Below, piece by piece: positions 1-11,340 of a DNA stretch of 64,000 bases (positions are counted from its first letter, which is position 1; every line of letters begins with the position of its first letter). The notes under the pieces were generated by a model. The model saw nothing but the letters and a program-made list of their open reading frames with translations. It searched no databases and was not told the DNA's origin. Origin of the DNA: Larix kaempferi (lineage: Eukaryota; Streptophyta; Pinopsida; Pinales; Pinaceae). Position numbers and translations under genes: made by a program. The stretch lies in NCBI GenBank assembly GCA_027924585.1, contig BSBM01000486.1, forward strand, positions 43,518,501 to 43,582,500, written 5' to 3'.

Positions 1-140
1 TGAAAAGAATCAAGATAGTAAAAAATCAAACTTTGTAAGATAGACGTTTTTCTTTAAATATGTAATAAGTAATGGGATTTTGGAATGAATTTAGAACCAG
101 CATACAACAAAGTAAACCATACAAAAATTAGAGATAAAAC

Positions 141-173
<33 letters not shown>

Positions 174-744
174 TAGGAAAACTCATACAAAAGGTCTGAC
201 ATTCTCAATCTCTCATATTCCATAGGAAATATTTAGGCAATATTAGTAAGGGGTGAATGTATGACCTCTATTTATACTACCAAACTTTAGCTTTCCCATT
301 GATGATTGATTTTTTACCCAACAATACATCGCCCATTATCTATAACACCTATCCAATACTTATAAACTATCCATACCCCATACATCATCCCCCAATACCT
401 ATAAACTTATCTCAATTAAAAAATACCACTTCACTCCTTAATATAAAACATTATGTTGACTTGAATTTCACAATTTTAAAATCTCCATTCATAAAAAAAA
501 TTCAAGGTGAAAAAACCCGCACTTTTTCTATTACTATGAATCAAAAAGTACATTCCCAAGTTCCAATACATCTTCAACAACACTAGCCAAACATGGACTG
601 AATCATCCTACAAAGTTACAAACTAGCTTTGAACAAATCTAAACCAAACTAGAATTGTTCTACACCATCAAAAAAAGGGCCAAATCAACTGGATCCTCCA
701 AAACAGACAAATACCAACGTAAAGAAACTTAAGACTCAACAGAG
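1..744. other. Left flank of the LINE, no gene
   Basis: AT-rich DNA with no recognisable coding region. A 109-codon open frame on the plus strand (257-586) has low-complexity Pro/Ile/Asn composition and no family signature, so it is not called. The 3' UTR of the minus-strand LINE should lie here, but no terminal poly(A) (poly(T) on this strand) was found, so its 3' boundary is undefined. Confidence 0.5.
140..174. repeat. (CA)n/(TA)n compound microsatellite
   Basis: About twelve CA dinucleotides run directly into about five TA dinucleotides. It is a simple sequence repeat, likely length-polymorphic. Confidence 0.9.
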
Positions 745-1305
745 TTAGTCTACAAACATATACAAAGATCCATCATCAATCTTCAAACAATCTAACCATT
801 CTTCCCAAAAGATCCAACCTTCCTCGCCCTCTAATGCCTCCTAAGAAATAGCATCAGCATCGTCATTTAAATCCCCGTAAATTTGATCGATTGTACTATC
901 ATAGAAGGAATTCAGAAGAAGGCCAATCCTATGACACCAATGAAGTAAATGAAGAGTATTCAGGTTGAATATATTTTTTTCCCACTAGACAACCACTAAT
1001 AAATCACCATAAACATTGATTGTATCAATGCCAAAAGTGTTAGCAACCTTGACTAATCCCGACAATGCAAGTAGTTTTTCTTTTGTATTGGAATCAGAAC
1101 CACAAAAATTTTTCATTTTATACAAAGTCTCCTTATTAATAATCAAGTAAAAACCAACACCACATTTTCCATCAATTATAACACCATCAAAAAAACTTGT
1201 GGCCCTATTTGAGGAAGGAATTACCTTATTAATTCTTGGTGGTTTCATGATCTGCTGCTCAGAATTATAAAAATTAAACATATTTAAGGCTCTGTTCAAA
1301 GCCAC
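745..1305 (-). pseudogene. LINE ORF2 C-terminal RNase H domain
   Basis: RNase H of the RVT_3 type, which in this family degrades the RNA strand of the RNA-DNA hybrid. The first catalytic Asp is in FFDG and the third in YGD. The middle acidic residue, normally the Glu in an N-x-K-A-E-L context, reads NTKEKLLAL, so the Glu position is occupied by Lys. The frame has a stop at 985-987, just after YGDLLVVV, then continues with a family-like tail to another stop at 745-747, with one more stop between. The RNase H identity is secure from pattern; loss of function is an inference from the stops and the missing Glu. Confidence 0.8.
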
Positions 1306-1530
1306 ATATGAACACAGAGTGATCTGATCAAATATAAAATCATTATGAACCCTTCATATCTCCCGGGAGATGAAGACAGGAAATGTCTTAAATATACCAT
1401 GTGACTGAACTCGCTGAAGAAATGAGTAATCAAATCTCCCCACACCCCAATCATCATAAATTTTTAAAATTAAACAAACCTGAGACCAACATTTTCTGGT
1501 GAATTGACAATAAACAAACAAGTGGTTAAC

Positions 1531-1722
1531 TCATTCAGCATCTTGTTTACATAACAAGCAAATATTTAGATCAATTCTACCCCTATGAAAAAGATTATTC
1601 CAAGTCAAAATGCACTCTTCAAGAGCCAACCATATGAAACATTTAATTTTCAGAGGCAACTTCCATTTCCACAGCCTTGAATGCCACCATTTGGATACAC
1701 TAGAGAAATGAAAATTGGCCAT
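1531..1722 (-). pseudogene. LINE ORF2 zf-RVT domain
   Basis: A 63-codon segment with the WKW-LPLKIKCFIWLAL pattern followed by ILTWNNLFHRG and a C-L-L-C pair. These are hallmarks of the zf-RVT zinc-binding domain found downstream of RT in plant L1 elements. It lies between the RT thumb/connection (1750-2442) and the RNase H, as expected. It ends at a premature stop. Confidence 0.8.
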
Positions 1723-1749
1723 AGGAGAGTATGCTGACTTAGAAGAAAT

Positions 1750-2442
1750 CTAACCAGTTTCTAAGATGTTGCTCCAGACCAACTTAACTTCCACAAAAGT
1801 AAGTTTGATACCTACAGAATTAAGTTTTAGGATATAACGGTTCCACTCATCATCCCAAACACTACCAAGGCCGAGAGCATGAGAATTCAACCAATATGAT
1901 GTAGAATTATGGTACCAAGTGGGCCTTTTGATTTGGGATAAAGTAATAAACCCGAAATCTGCTAGATCGTCTTTAATGAGAGGAGAAAAAATATATTCAT
2001 ATTCATTCCCAATGTAGGGATCAATCCCAACCAGAATATTCCACCCATTTCCCACCTTCCAAGCTAAATGCATATTTATCCAAGGATAAGTTTTCAGAAA
2101 ACCACACCCCAATGAAGAAGAGTTCCTGAAATTTTTATTTGGAATTTTGATCCATCTCAATATGTCCATGTTAATGTATTTGCTATGCAATACTTCTAAC
2201 CAAAGCTCAGAACCAAAGATACCACACCACATGCTCTTCATACTAAGAGCTGTATTGAACCAAAATATTTTTTTGATATTCTGAACACCCATATTCTTTG
2301 GAAAAGATATACGTTCCCAATTAACAAGATGGATCCGACCACCAATAGAGTTTCCAGGCCATAAGAATCTAAACATCAAGGATTTTATCATCTTCAAAAT
2401 AGTCTCAGGAATTTGAGCCATTGAAAACCAGTATACATGCAA
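1750..2442 (-). pseudogene. LINE ORF2 region between RT and zf-RVT
   Basis: A 230-codon open segment of the connection region downstream of the LINE RT. It contains FLWPGNSIGGRIHLVNWERI and a tryptophan-rich stretch including LAWKVGNGWNILVG, which match the conserved W..I..PK..GG.G..N and W.VG.G..I patterns of plant L1 ORF2 proteins. It is in order with its neighbours but broken at both ends by stops or frameshifts. Confidence 0.75.
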
Positions 2443-2517
2443 ACCAACTAAAACAAAGTTTAGAAGGGTAAGTCTTCCTCCAAGAGATAAGAACTTGTAA
2501 CACCATAAAGTGACTCT

Positions 2518-3443
2518 CTATTCATATTTCCTAACCATCCATATCCAATCATTAATCCCAGAACAATTTGCTTTAATAAAATATCCAATATATTTAAAAC
2601 CATTTTGAGGATTTGACATCTTATATGGCAGAATACTGGAGATTTGTTCTAGCATCGAATCTTCAACATTATTACACAATAAAGTTGACTTATTTAAACT
2701 CACTTCCATAACATAGGCATAGCAAAAAACTTAATAATATCAACAAAATGACCGCATTCTTCTGCATTACCCCTACGAAAAAAAACCACATCATCCACAA
2801 ATAGTAAATGAGTAATAAAGACTATGGAGGAGATCTTAATACCTTTTAGTTTACCTTCACTTCTCACAGCACAAATCATTATGCTCAGACCCTCAATTAC
2901 CAAAAGAAGGAGAAGGGGGGACAGAGGACATCCATGTCTCAAGCCTCTTGAACTTCTAAAAAAGGAGGAGGGTGATCCATTAATCAAAACTGCAAATTTT
3001 GCTGACATCACGCACGCCATAATCCAATTTGTAACTTGAAGTGGGAGACCAATATGCAGCAGCAAGAGTCTCAGAAAGACCCAATTAACTTGATCATAAG
3101 CTTTAACCATATCCATTTTGAGAATCAAAGAACTCATATTTTTAATTTTAATAGAGTGAAGGCACTCCTGAGCGACTACATCAACATCCAAAATTTGTTT
3201 ATTAGCCAAGAAACCAAACTGTTCTTTCGACATTAACTCTAATAGTTAAGGCTTATTTCTATTGGTAATTATTTTTGTAATAATCTTATATGCCAAATTG
3301 CATAAAGCATTTGGCCTAAAGACATTGAAGGACACATGCTTGCTACACTTTGGAATGAGGGCCACGAAAGTAGACTTTAGATCTCTAGAAACCAATCCTT
3401 CTATTCTAGAAAATTCAATCATTTGTAGTAGATCTTCACCCAT
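2518..3443 (-). pseudogene. LINE ORF2 reverse transcriptase domain
   Basis: All core RT motifs are readable in order. FRPNALCNLAYKIITKIIT (3246-3443) is followed, after a break at 3234-3245, by QFGFLANKQILD, motif A LKMDMVKAYDQVNW, motif B GLRHGCPLSP and motif C LLFVDDVVFF (FVDD at 2790-2801). Segment 2518-2709 continues the domain in another frame. RT copies the LINE RNA at the nicked target. The FVDD core is intact, but stops and shifts separate the pieces. A plant L1 identity is certain from motif order. Confidence 0.9.
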
Positions 3444-4521
3444 AATATAAAAAACTCCAAGGAAAAGTTCAACAGCCCACCCATCCAGGATTGGCTCTTA
3501 TCCTTAGCAAATAACTAGAGGACCTTTTTAACTTCATCCAGAGACACCGATCTTCCAATATCCATCTCAAAAGAGAAGAAAGAAGCAAAAAATTGTAAAA
3601 CTTTTAATTTATCATCAATCCTATTAGAATCTGTATCAAAAAAATGTCTCAAGAAGTGATCTTTAGCAGCCTTTTCCAAATCCTAATGTGCACTGATTTA
3701 ATTACCATTCGAATCTTGAATATCCCATATAGCATTTATGTTTCTCTTGAAGGAAGCATATTTTTGAAAAAAAATTGTATTTTCATCACCCAACGCTACC
3801 CAAGTAGCTCTACTTTTCAATTGCCAATAGTTTTCTTCATGCCTCAAAATAAAGGAATGTTTTTCCTCCAAACTCTGCAATTCTATTTTTTCTTCTTCAG
3901 TAAAGAAACCATCAGAATTGAGTTTAAATCAATCCCTCAACTGTGATTCAATCTTCTTCGGATCCTCCCTATATTTATCCTTCTTGTGCTTTCCCAATTG
4001 ATACTTTTCTTCTTAAGAACTTTCAATTTAAAAATAAGGGCTTCCATTGGATTAAGATCCTCTAGAACTGTCAAAGATAACTAGAAATTGTTTACTAAGG
4101 AGCAATAATCAGAATCTTTCATCTAGGTACTATTGAATTTGAAAGGATATTTTTTCTTTGAGAAAGACCATCAATCTGAAGAATGATAGCCTGGTGATCC
4201 GATATAGTAGAATATTCAATCCATGATCTGAATTTATGGAGAAAATTAACCAACGATTTTGCTAACAAGAATCGATCCAGTCTTTTTCTAATACCTTTAG
4301 AACCACATCATTTATTACTCCAGGTAGCACCCATTTTTAAAGTGAGGAGATCAACCAGGTTCGACCTCTGAAGCAAATCAGTAGAAATAATCTGATAATT
4401 CATCAGAATGTGTTGAGGACCCCCATATTGCAGAGACCAAGAGAGTAAAGTTGAGGTCACCTATGATTATCAAATTTGGAATTTTTAAAATACCACCATG
4501 ATCAAGATCATCCCAAAGCAA
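3444..4521 (-). pseudogene. LINE ORF2 linker between endonuclease and RT
   Basis: Degenerate coding sequence. Segment 3698-3880 reads as the conserved linker with NYWQLKSRATWVALGDENT and FFQKYA, matching the W..RSR..WL..GD.NT.FFH pattern just upstream of plant L1 RT domains. The remainder (3881-4521) should hold the C-terminal half of the endonuclease but is interrupted by many stops and is not individually assignable. Confidence 0.6.
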
Positions 4522-4856
4522 TTATTTGTCCTTATAGGGCCCATACACATTTAATATAGCTAAATTCTGATTGAAAGCATTAAAACTCCCCTCAAGCAAT
4601 AAGCCCCTGATTGTCTTAAAATCCTTGAAAAAAGAAGTAATAGGATTCCATGCCAACAACAAGCCACACGACAAACCACAGGAATCAATTACACTGAAAT
4701 TCCATCCTGGGAAGATACTAGAGAAGATTTCAATATCATAAGATGAAGAACACATAGTTTCCTGGATCATTATCAAATCAAGGCTAGTAGATTTAGGAAT
4801 ATGGAGACTCCCCTAACCTTTCCATCCCCCTCAATCCCACGAACATTAAAGGACAT
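4522..4856 (-). pseudogene. LINE ORF2 start and APE-type endonuclease N-terminus
   Basis: ORF2 appears to start at ATG 4856 with MSFNVRGIEG, the usual opening N-V-R-G of plant L1 endonucleases. A one-base shift near 4777-4790 leads into MIMIQETM (the Q-E-T motif containing the catalytic Glu), then GLSCGLLLAWNP and ILNVYGPY. This domain nicks target DNA in active LINEs. The start codon lies 5 bp from the edge of the TE1 insertion, so TE1 separated ORF2 from its upstream ORF1. Confidence 0.8.
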
Positions 4857-4861
4857 AAAAT

Positions 4862-5731
4862 TGTTGGCAGGCGGTTTGGTAGAGTGCTATCGCAACATCT
4901 CCGATGCTGCAACAAGGCAAAAGATGGCGCGAATGGCGAGGAGTGGAAGATTAGTGATGTATTTTGGGTCAATTGTACCGTGGAATGCGGGTTTTGGGTC
5001 ATTTGGACTACGTATAATGTAATGTTGAGTCAGTTATACCGCAGAATGCGGGTTTTTGGTCGGTTTTGTACCAAGTTAGTTAGATATTGGGTCACTTGTC
5101 CAAATGTCGGTTAGGAAATTGTTAGTAAGTGGACAAGCATTTTAATGGCGGAAGCCTATATACAGATAAGAGTCGTAGGTATTGAGAGAGTATAAGATGA
5201 GGGGAATCAAGATGGGTGAAGAGAAGTACATGTTTTTGGGTTGTTTCTACGCATCTGTGAGATATTGCCGAGACCTAATCTTTGAGGAGATATGGTATCT
5301 AAGGTTTTGCAGTGATAATATATGATGAAACTGTTTTGGTGCAATTCCTGGGTTCTTTCTGTTTATTTATGGTAATGCAATGTCACACTTCATGAATAAT
5401 GCTATGTTTCCTTGATGCAATGTTGCTTTACTGTTATTACTGCGGTGATAATGAATGCTGCGATTGAATAATGCATTATGAACACATGTCAAATGTTTGA
5501 GATTCCTGTTTAGTGTTGCAATAGAGTTAGTTCATATAGCCGCAACTCTCCTCCTTCCTCGGCAGAAACATGGTTCCGTCTGCTCTCCCTGGACACCTCG
5601 GGTGAGACCTCATCTGCTCTGTAGGTGTTGCTGGGAAGGATAAAACTTGCCCAGGCCAGTGCCCAGGGAGACTGTGGCATGTGTCGACAGTGGAGTGGAA
5701 CCCCTGTCGACTGGAGTCGCGTTGGTCAACA
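4862..5731 (+). repeat. TE1 5' LTR
   Basis: 870 bp, starting TGTTGGCAGG and ending GGTCAACA. It should carry the element promoter; TATATACAGATAAG near 5157 is a candidate TATA region, which is an inference. Its partner is 16080-16949. Confidence 0.93.
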
Positions 5732-5774
5732 AATGGTTCCATTGGCGGGACCGTGTGAAGAGTGAAAGGAGGAC

Positions 5775-6680
5775 ATGTTGTGGCACCCGACGAAGCTAGA
5801 GATACAGAGCTGGTTTGATAAGAAGTTGCGGGAGTTTGTTGAAGAAGAAAGCTGGAACACGCAACTAACAGTAGATCACTGGGTGGGAAGGTATATTCAC
5901 GACGGTCCGCACGAATGGTTTTTCTGTGAATTCCCAGTCATTCTGTACGAGTGGTTATCAAAGCTGACCTTCTAGAAGAGGAATTTCCAGGGTGGTGAGG
6001 CGACGGCTTGGACCCCAGAATTGATTTAGGAGCTGCAGGAAGTTGATAACAAGGCATCGCAGGTTGTCGAAGTTTGGATCGATAGAATCTTGGAGGGATA
6101 TATCACTGAATTTGGGGTCGACACACATAAATCCTACAGTGAAGCTGAAAGATATTTCTTCCGCGGACCAAGGGGAAGGTTTCTGCTATCTCTCCAACTG
6201 TCGATTAAGATGCTAATCTGCGAAAAGGGTATATTAAAGATGCATCTTGATCAGTAGATAGCCTGGTGGGTGGAGGCCGTGGGTACTGTGACTGTTGGCG
6301 AATGGTACATGGAACGGTAAGAGGTAGATGGGTGCAGACCATGAGGAGACTGTGAGAAAAGCTGAGGAAGAAAGTGGTCTTACAAGAGGAGGAGCGAGGT
6401 TTCGACAGGAGAAGAGACAGAGGACAGGAGAAGGTCCTGCTGTGATCGAACCGCAAAACCACAAAGGAAGACCACACGGGACGACGTGACTTCACAGTCC
6501 TGACAGGGACGGCCAGGCTACACCCAAGATAGGGGCAGGACCAAACCCCGGCACCAATGTACCCACACCTCCGCTCACTATCTCAAAACATCAAGAAATA
6601 CCACTTTGACACCGCCAAGTTCGTCAATTCCACAGAAGTTAATTGGTAGCAGCACAACGAAAGGAGGAAGGAAGCCCAGA
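5775..6680 (+). pseudogene. TE1 N-terminal Gag-region ORF
   Basis: A frame that begins at ATG 5775, 24 bp past the primer-site candidate, and is in phase with the Gag ATG at 6681. The first 66 codons are open and Trp-rich (WFDKKLREFVEEESW, HWVGRYIHDGPHEWFF). The frame continues after stops with a further recognisable stretch (ASQVVEVWIDRILEGY). No family is recognised. It may be an N-terminal extension of Gag or a separate leader ORF. From about 6250 on it dissolves into stops and shifts. Confidence 0.5.
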
Positions 6681-7236
6681 ATGGCGGGTGATGATGCTAA
6701 GTTACCATTGTTCCATGGAAGTGCGACAGACAACCCAGAACAGTATTGGTTTTTGTGTGAAGCGATCTAGACCGTGAAACAGATCACTGATGCTGATGCT
6801 AAGAAAGGACAGATAGCCATGACTCTGCGAGGTCGTGCATTAGATTGGTTCATGAATTTTGTTCTAGTCCCTACGGGATCCCCAGAGAAGTCACTAGATG
6901 AGATTCGGGATGGGCTGATTGCTGAATTTAGATGGCCCAAGTCCGAAGCTCAATACATCACAGAATTGAAGGAAATTAAGCAGTATCCCAATGAGACGGT
7001 ATGGGATTTCAACCAGCAATTCAAGACGCTGATGGCAAAGGTTAGTTTCGATATGAGCGCCATCCAACATAAAGAGTGGTTCATTGCAGCATTTCTCTCG
7101 CACATTCGGCTGCCTCTGATGCAGCAAAACATTTCGACGCCCAGCAAAGCTCTAGATATTGCAATGCAATTGGAGGCATCACCGATTGGGGATATGCAGC
7201 CGGGATGTCGCAGATACAGACATAGCTCACTAACTT
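6681..7236 (+). pseudogene. TE1 Gag (retrotrans_gag domain)
   Basis: Start ATG 6681 (MAGDDAKLPLFHG). A stop at 6768-6770 interrupts it, then 6774-7238 is open. The Ty3 Gag core pattern is clear: LRGRALDWFM, WPKSEAQYITELKEIKQ, and ETVWDFNQQFKTLMAKV. Gag forms the virus-like particle that packages the element RNA. A one-base shift near 7200 moves the continuing sequence into another frame, where the nucleocapsid knuckles lie. Confidence 0.85.
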
Positions 7237-8536
7237 GACTATACAATTGCAAGATTTGAATAAGAACAAGGAACAACACGCTGAAGTATGGTGTACACGA
7301 TGCCGAGGAGAAGGGCATACGAAGGACAATTGCCCGGATTTCCACAATTATTTGGTGTCAGGTGCGCCAAACCCGTTGAATGGTGGCACCATGCCATGGT
7401 GTCGTGTTTTCCAGGTGTATGGGCACAGTCATGAAAATTTCCCTTATATGCAGAAAATGGTCACAACCCCGAGAAATCTCTATTGCACATTTTTCAAATT
7501 GGTGGGTCACGATGACAAAGATTGCTGTGAATATGGGTTGCTACAAGAAAGAATGTGTGATGTATTCTATGTCAAGGACGATCAGCGTGCCGTAAAACAA
7601 CCACAAATGCAACTGCAAGTAGCCCAACCACTACCTCAACCGCAGATGCAGTTCGTACCACAGCAACAACCACAGCAGTTTGTGCTGCAATATGCTTCAA
7701 TGCAAGTGGCTCCACAACAACCACAGTACGTCCAACAATCGTAGTATGCACCACAGGGGCAAGGCATGCAGTAGAATCCTATGCAGCCGCAATACCAACA
7801 GTAGGGCGGATTCCGAGGAGGCTACCAGGGCGGACGCGGTGGAGGATTTGGTAGCGGAGGAGGACGAGGTGACCGTGGACCTGTTCAATGCTATCACTGT
7901 GCGGTGTGGGGGCATTATCAGCGAGACTGTCCACTACTACAGAATCAATGTACGTTCTATTTTGTTAATGATCATACAGTTGAGAATTGTCCACAGTTAA
8001 TTGCACGATGGCAGGTTGGGAACGCTCCGTAGATACAGGATCAGACCCAGCCGCAGCAATCGGCCCAGAACCAAGTACAGCAACCAGTACAGAACCAGCC
8101 CCCGCGATCGAATCATAATGCAAATCCAAATGGGAACCCGCAGGGGAATCTACAGTAGACTCAGATGCAGGGTGCACATATTGCGACAATTTCGGCAGAA
8201 CCGTGACCACAAGATGCTTCGGTGGCTGTTGTAACACATAGAGGAAAAATGACTAGGGAAGATAGCTTGCGATCGATGATTCGGTTGGCAGGCCAGAAGA
8301 CGGTACCATTCGACAACGATGTTGAATGGGAGGCATTCCTTCAGGCACGTCGCACCTTAGAGAAGGACCACGGTAAGGCTGTTGTTTGCGATGTGCCACC
8401 TATTTTTGCACTGCATCGAAGGGCGGTCCATCGACACCATCGGGCACATTGCAAAGGTTTCTTAAGAACTATCTTTTATTGGACTGGGATCCGGCCACCC
8501 TGGTTGATATTGAGGGATGGTTGCAGCAATTTTTGA
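7235..8536 (+). pseudogene. TE1 nucleocapsid: multiple zinc knuckles, Gln-rich linker
   Basis: The first knuckle CTRCRGEGHTKDNC has the C-X2-C-X4-H-X4-C spacing. Two degenerate copies follow (CRVFQVYGHSHENF; CTFFKLVGHDDKDC). A Gln/Pro-rich linker covers about 7600-7800, then an intact knuckle CYHCAVWGHYQRDC lies in a shifted frame near 7893. This many knuckles is unusual for Ty3 Gag. The region up to 8536 contains a pre-protease segment (SLRSMIRLAGQKTVPFDNDV). Nucleocapsid binds element RNA. The region is broken by several stops and frame changes. Confidence 0.75.
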
Positions 8537-9324
8537 AAGGACGGTAGGAGTCGATAGCAAAATATCTACAGCGATGGAAGGCTGGCAAGGAGATGAGAAT
8601 GAACATCCATATTAGTGACTATGATGTCGATTCCGTTATTCTTGATCTTGGTTTCGATGTTAACATCTTAACCAAGCAGGCGTGGCAGAAAATGGGGAGT
8701 CCCCCATTGAGTTGGTCTCCCGTGCAGCTCCGGTTGCCTAACCATGCGAAAGTAACACCCATTGGGCGAGTTCCGTGGCTAACGGTCGATATTGAGGGTA
8801 TGAAGACTTATGCCAACTTCGATGTCATTGAAGTGTTTGAGGGAGGAAGCTCTTATCCTGCGCTATTGGGGATTGGATGGGCTAACGATAGTGGAGCTGT
8901 AATCAACTTCAAGAGGCGCATGATGACCTTTGAGAATCGCGATCTCAGAGTTGTAGCCTCGTTGGATCTGGATGAAGGACGTCGATATATCGAGCCTGTA
9001 AAAGATGACGATCCCACTGGATGGGACCATGCATTCAATATTTCTGAAGACTATATTCATCCCACTACCAATGGTGAGCTGGGATGGCGCAGTGAGAGCT
9101 ATGCATCTTCCGACTCTGATGATGCATTAGAACATTGGCAAAACTGCTTGCATGAAGTGTTGTTCCGGAAATGTGGCTTAATTACGCAATCTTTATGTCG
9201 TGTTGCGACAGAAACAGTCACACTACCAGTCTATGAGGGGTTTCCTGGCTTAACCAACTTTTTGACGGAATTTGAAGAACGGGTCTCAGAACCACACGGT
9301 TGCTGGCATTGGAGGAAGCACTGA
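8515..9324 (+). pseudogene. TE1 retropepsin-like aspartic protease
   Basis: Open from 8593 to 9324. The active-site motif is read as VILDLGFDVNIL where retropepsins have D-S/T-G-A-x-x-x-x-L; Asp and Gly are kept but the Ser/Thr is Leu. The second hallmark, LLGIGWANDSGAVINFK, matches the flap/ILG region. The enzyme would cleave the polyprotein. The Ser/Thr to Leu change makes activity unlikely if it is not a family trait. Confidence 0.75.
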
Positions 9325-9392
9325 AGGCTGCTCCAGCATGCTGGTGGGCGACACACAAGAAATCTATTGATGGTTGGTCATAGTGTCGAAGG

Positions 9393-9752
9393 TTGATGAT
9401 GGTCTGGTTCGGCGATACTGAGGTTTATCACACTGGAAAGTATGATGGCCGGAAGAATCCCAGTGATCATGTGATGGAATGCCAACAATTATGGGTAGCG
9501 CGACCCAGAGATGAGTGGGTCCATGCTTTTATCCATACCTTAGATGAGATGCCGCGCTCATGGTATACTGCAGCCGAGTTGCACAGAGAAATTACAACAT
9601 GGGGGGAGTTGACGGTCTATTTCACTCATACGTTCACTTTTGCGGATGCCAACCCTGACGTCAATAACGTCTTACAGCTCATCTGTAATGTGGTACTTCA
9701 GGTTGTTCTGATGGCCTACCTTGTCGATCCGCACACATACAGTCAGATGTAG
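9393..9752 (+). pseudogene. TE1 second Gag-like domain between protease and RT
   Basis: A 119-codon frame with the same skeleton as a retrotrans_gag domain: YDGRKNPSDHVMECQ, then WVHAFIHTLDEMPRSWY, then TTWGELTVYFTHTFTF. It sits between protease and RT, so it is a second Gag-like module, separate from the one at 6681-7236. It may be a family-specific insertion rather than true capsid; the function is unknown. It ends at a stop directly before the RT frame. Confidence 0.65.
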
Positions 9753-9758
9753 TCTCTT

Positions 9759-11340
9759 ATGGAGTGCTTCAACATAACCGGTGGGCCAGAGGATGAGGAC
9801 GATCCCCAGAATGTCAACATTCCCGAATCTGAAGGAAGTCACGATATGGTCCCACCTGCTATGCCAAGTATTCCGTTTTGTCAACCATTGAAGCTTCAGA
9901 AGCTCAATATCAGCACAGAGACCACTCCTAAGTTTGCAAATGTTGGGGACTATTGGGATGATGAGATGATGAGTAAGGTCATTGATTTACTCCATGAGTT
10001 TCAAGAATTGTTTCCTACGAATTTTTTCGATATGAAGGGGATCCTGCGTGATTTAGGGGAGATGAGGATTCCTTTAAAACCAGATGCTAAGCTAGTCTGA
10101 CAGCAACCTCATCGGCTGAATCCGTGACATAAGGAAAAGGTCAAGGCAGAACTTGATCGCATGTTGGATGCTGGTATTATTGAACCAGTGGAAGAGTCCG
10201 AATGGATCAGTCCTATGGTGGTGCAAGACAAGAAAACCGGTGAGGTGCGCATTTGTGTTGACTTGCGGAAGTTAAATGATGCCAGGAGATGTATTCATTG
10301 ACCGATGGGTTCTATGGCTACCATCAGATTCGCATTGCCAAAGAAGATCACCATAAGACAACTTTCGTTATTGAATGGGGCTGCTTTCAGTACACTGTAA
10401 TGCTGTTTCGTTTGAAGAATGCACCTGCGATATTCTCCCGCGTTGTTGTTGCTGCATTTAAAGACTTTATTCATAATTTTTTGCAAGTATACATGGACGA
10501 TTGGACATTTTATGGGCTGATCTGCGATCATCTGGCCAATATGCAGTTAATGCTTGAGCACTGTCGACAGCACTAGATATCGCTGAACTTGAAGAAATGT
10601 ATTTTTTGTGCACCATTTGGGATATTGTTGGGTCATATTGTGTGTAAGCAAGGGTTGTTGGTCGATCCGGTTAAGATTGCACTCATTTTGAGTTTGCAAC
10701 CACTGACCATTGTTAAGCAGTTACGAGCAACTCTGGGGCATAGGGGGTATTATCACAAGTTCATCAAGGGATATGCAACGATCACCACCCCTATGGAGAA
10801 GTTGCTGAAGAAAGATGCGCTATTTCACTGGACTCTGGAATGTCAAGATAGTTTCAACACACTGAAGACGAAGATGGCTTCAGCACCAATACTGGTATTT
10901 CTGGATTGGAGTAAGGAGTTCTATGTACATTTCGATGCCTCATCAATCGCATTGGGAGTAGTATTGGCTCAACCCGGCTAAGGAGATCTTGATCACCCCA
11001 TTGCTTTCGCTAGTCGGAAGTTTTCATCCACTGAACGCAACTACACCACCACTGAGCGGGAGGGTCTAGCAATGGTTTACGCGCTACAGAAGTTCAGACA
11101 CTATTTGTTGGGTGGGCACTTTAAAATGTTCACTGACCATTCCGCGTTGAAATACCTAGTTAATAAGCCTATGTTGGGAGGGAAGATATGCCGCTGGCTA
11201 CTTCTTTTTCAGGAGTTTGATTTTGAAGTCATTGTTATTGTGAAGCCAGGCCGATTGAATGTCGGTCCTGATCATCTATCACGGATTGATACAGGGGAGG
11301 AACCCACCAATATTGAAGACGGTTTTCTGGATGCACAACT
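9759..11340 (+). pseudogene. TE1 reverse transcriptase and RNase H
   Basis: RT starts with a leader (9759-10100), then KVKAELDRMLDAGIIEPVEE, SEWISPMVVQDKKTGEVRIC and DLRKLNDA. The catalytic first Asp is in SLTDGFYGYHQIRI (Asp at 10304) and the YMDD box is at 10490-10501. RNase H follows with FYVHFDASS, TTEREGLAMVYAL and FTDHSALKYL. Between DLRKLNDA and MYSLTDGF about 20 codons normally present in Ty3 RTs are missing and the frame shifts, so this RT is dead. Isolated stops occur at 10098, 10127, 10574 and 10979. Confidence 0.92.

Noticed and set aside
257-586. 109-codon plus-strand ORF
   Set aside because: Low-complexity composition, no conserved pattern, AT-rich surroundings, and it overlaps the presumed LINE 3' region.
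4793-5114. Small ORFs over the TE1 5' LTR on both strands
   Set aside because: Equivalent frames recur in the 3' LTR (15938-16251) and carry no protein signature; they are LTR sequence.
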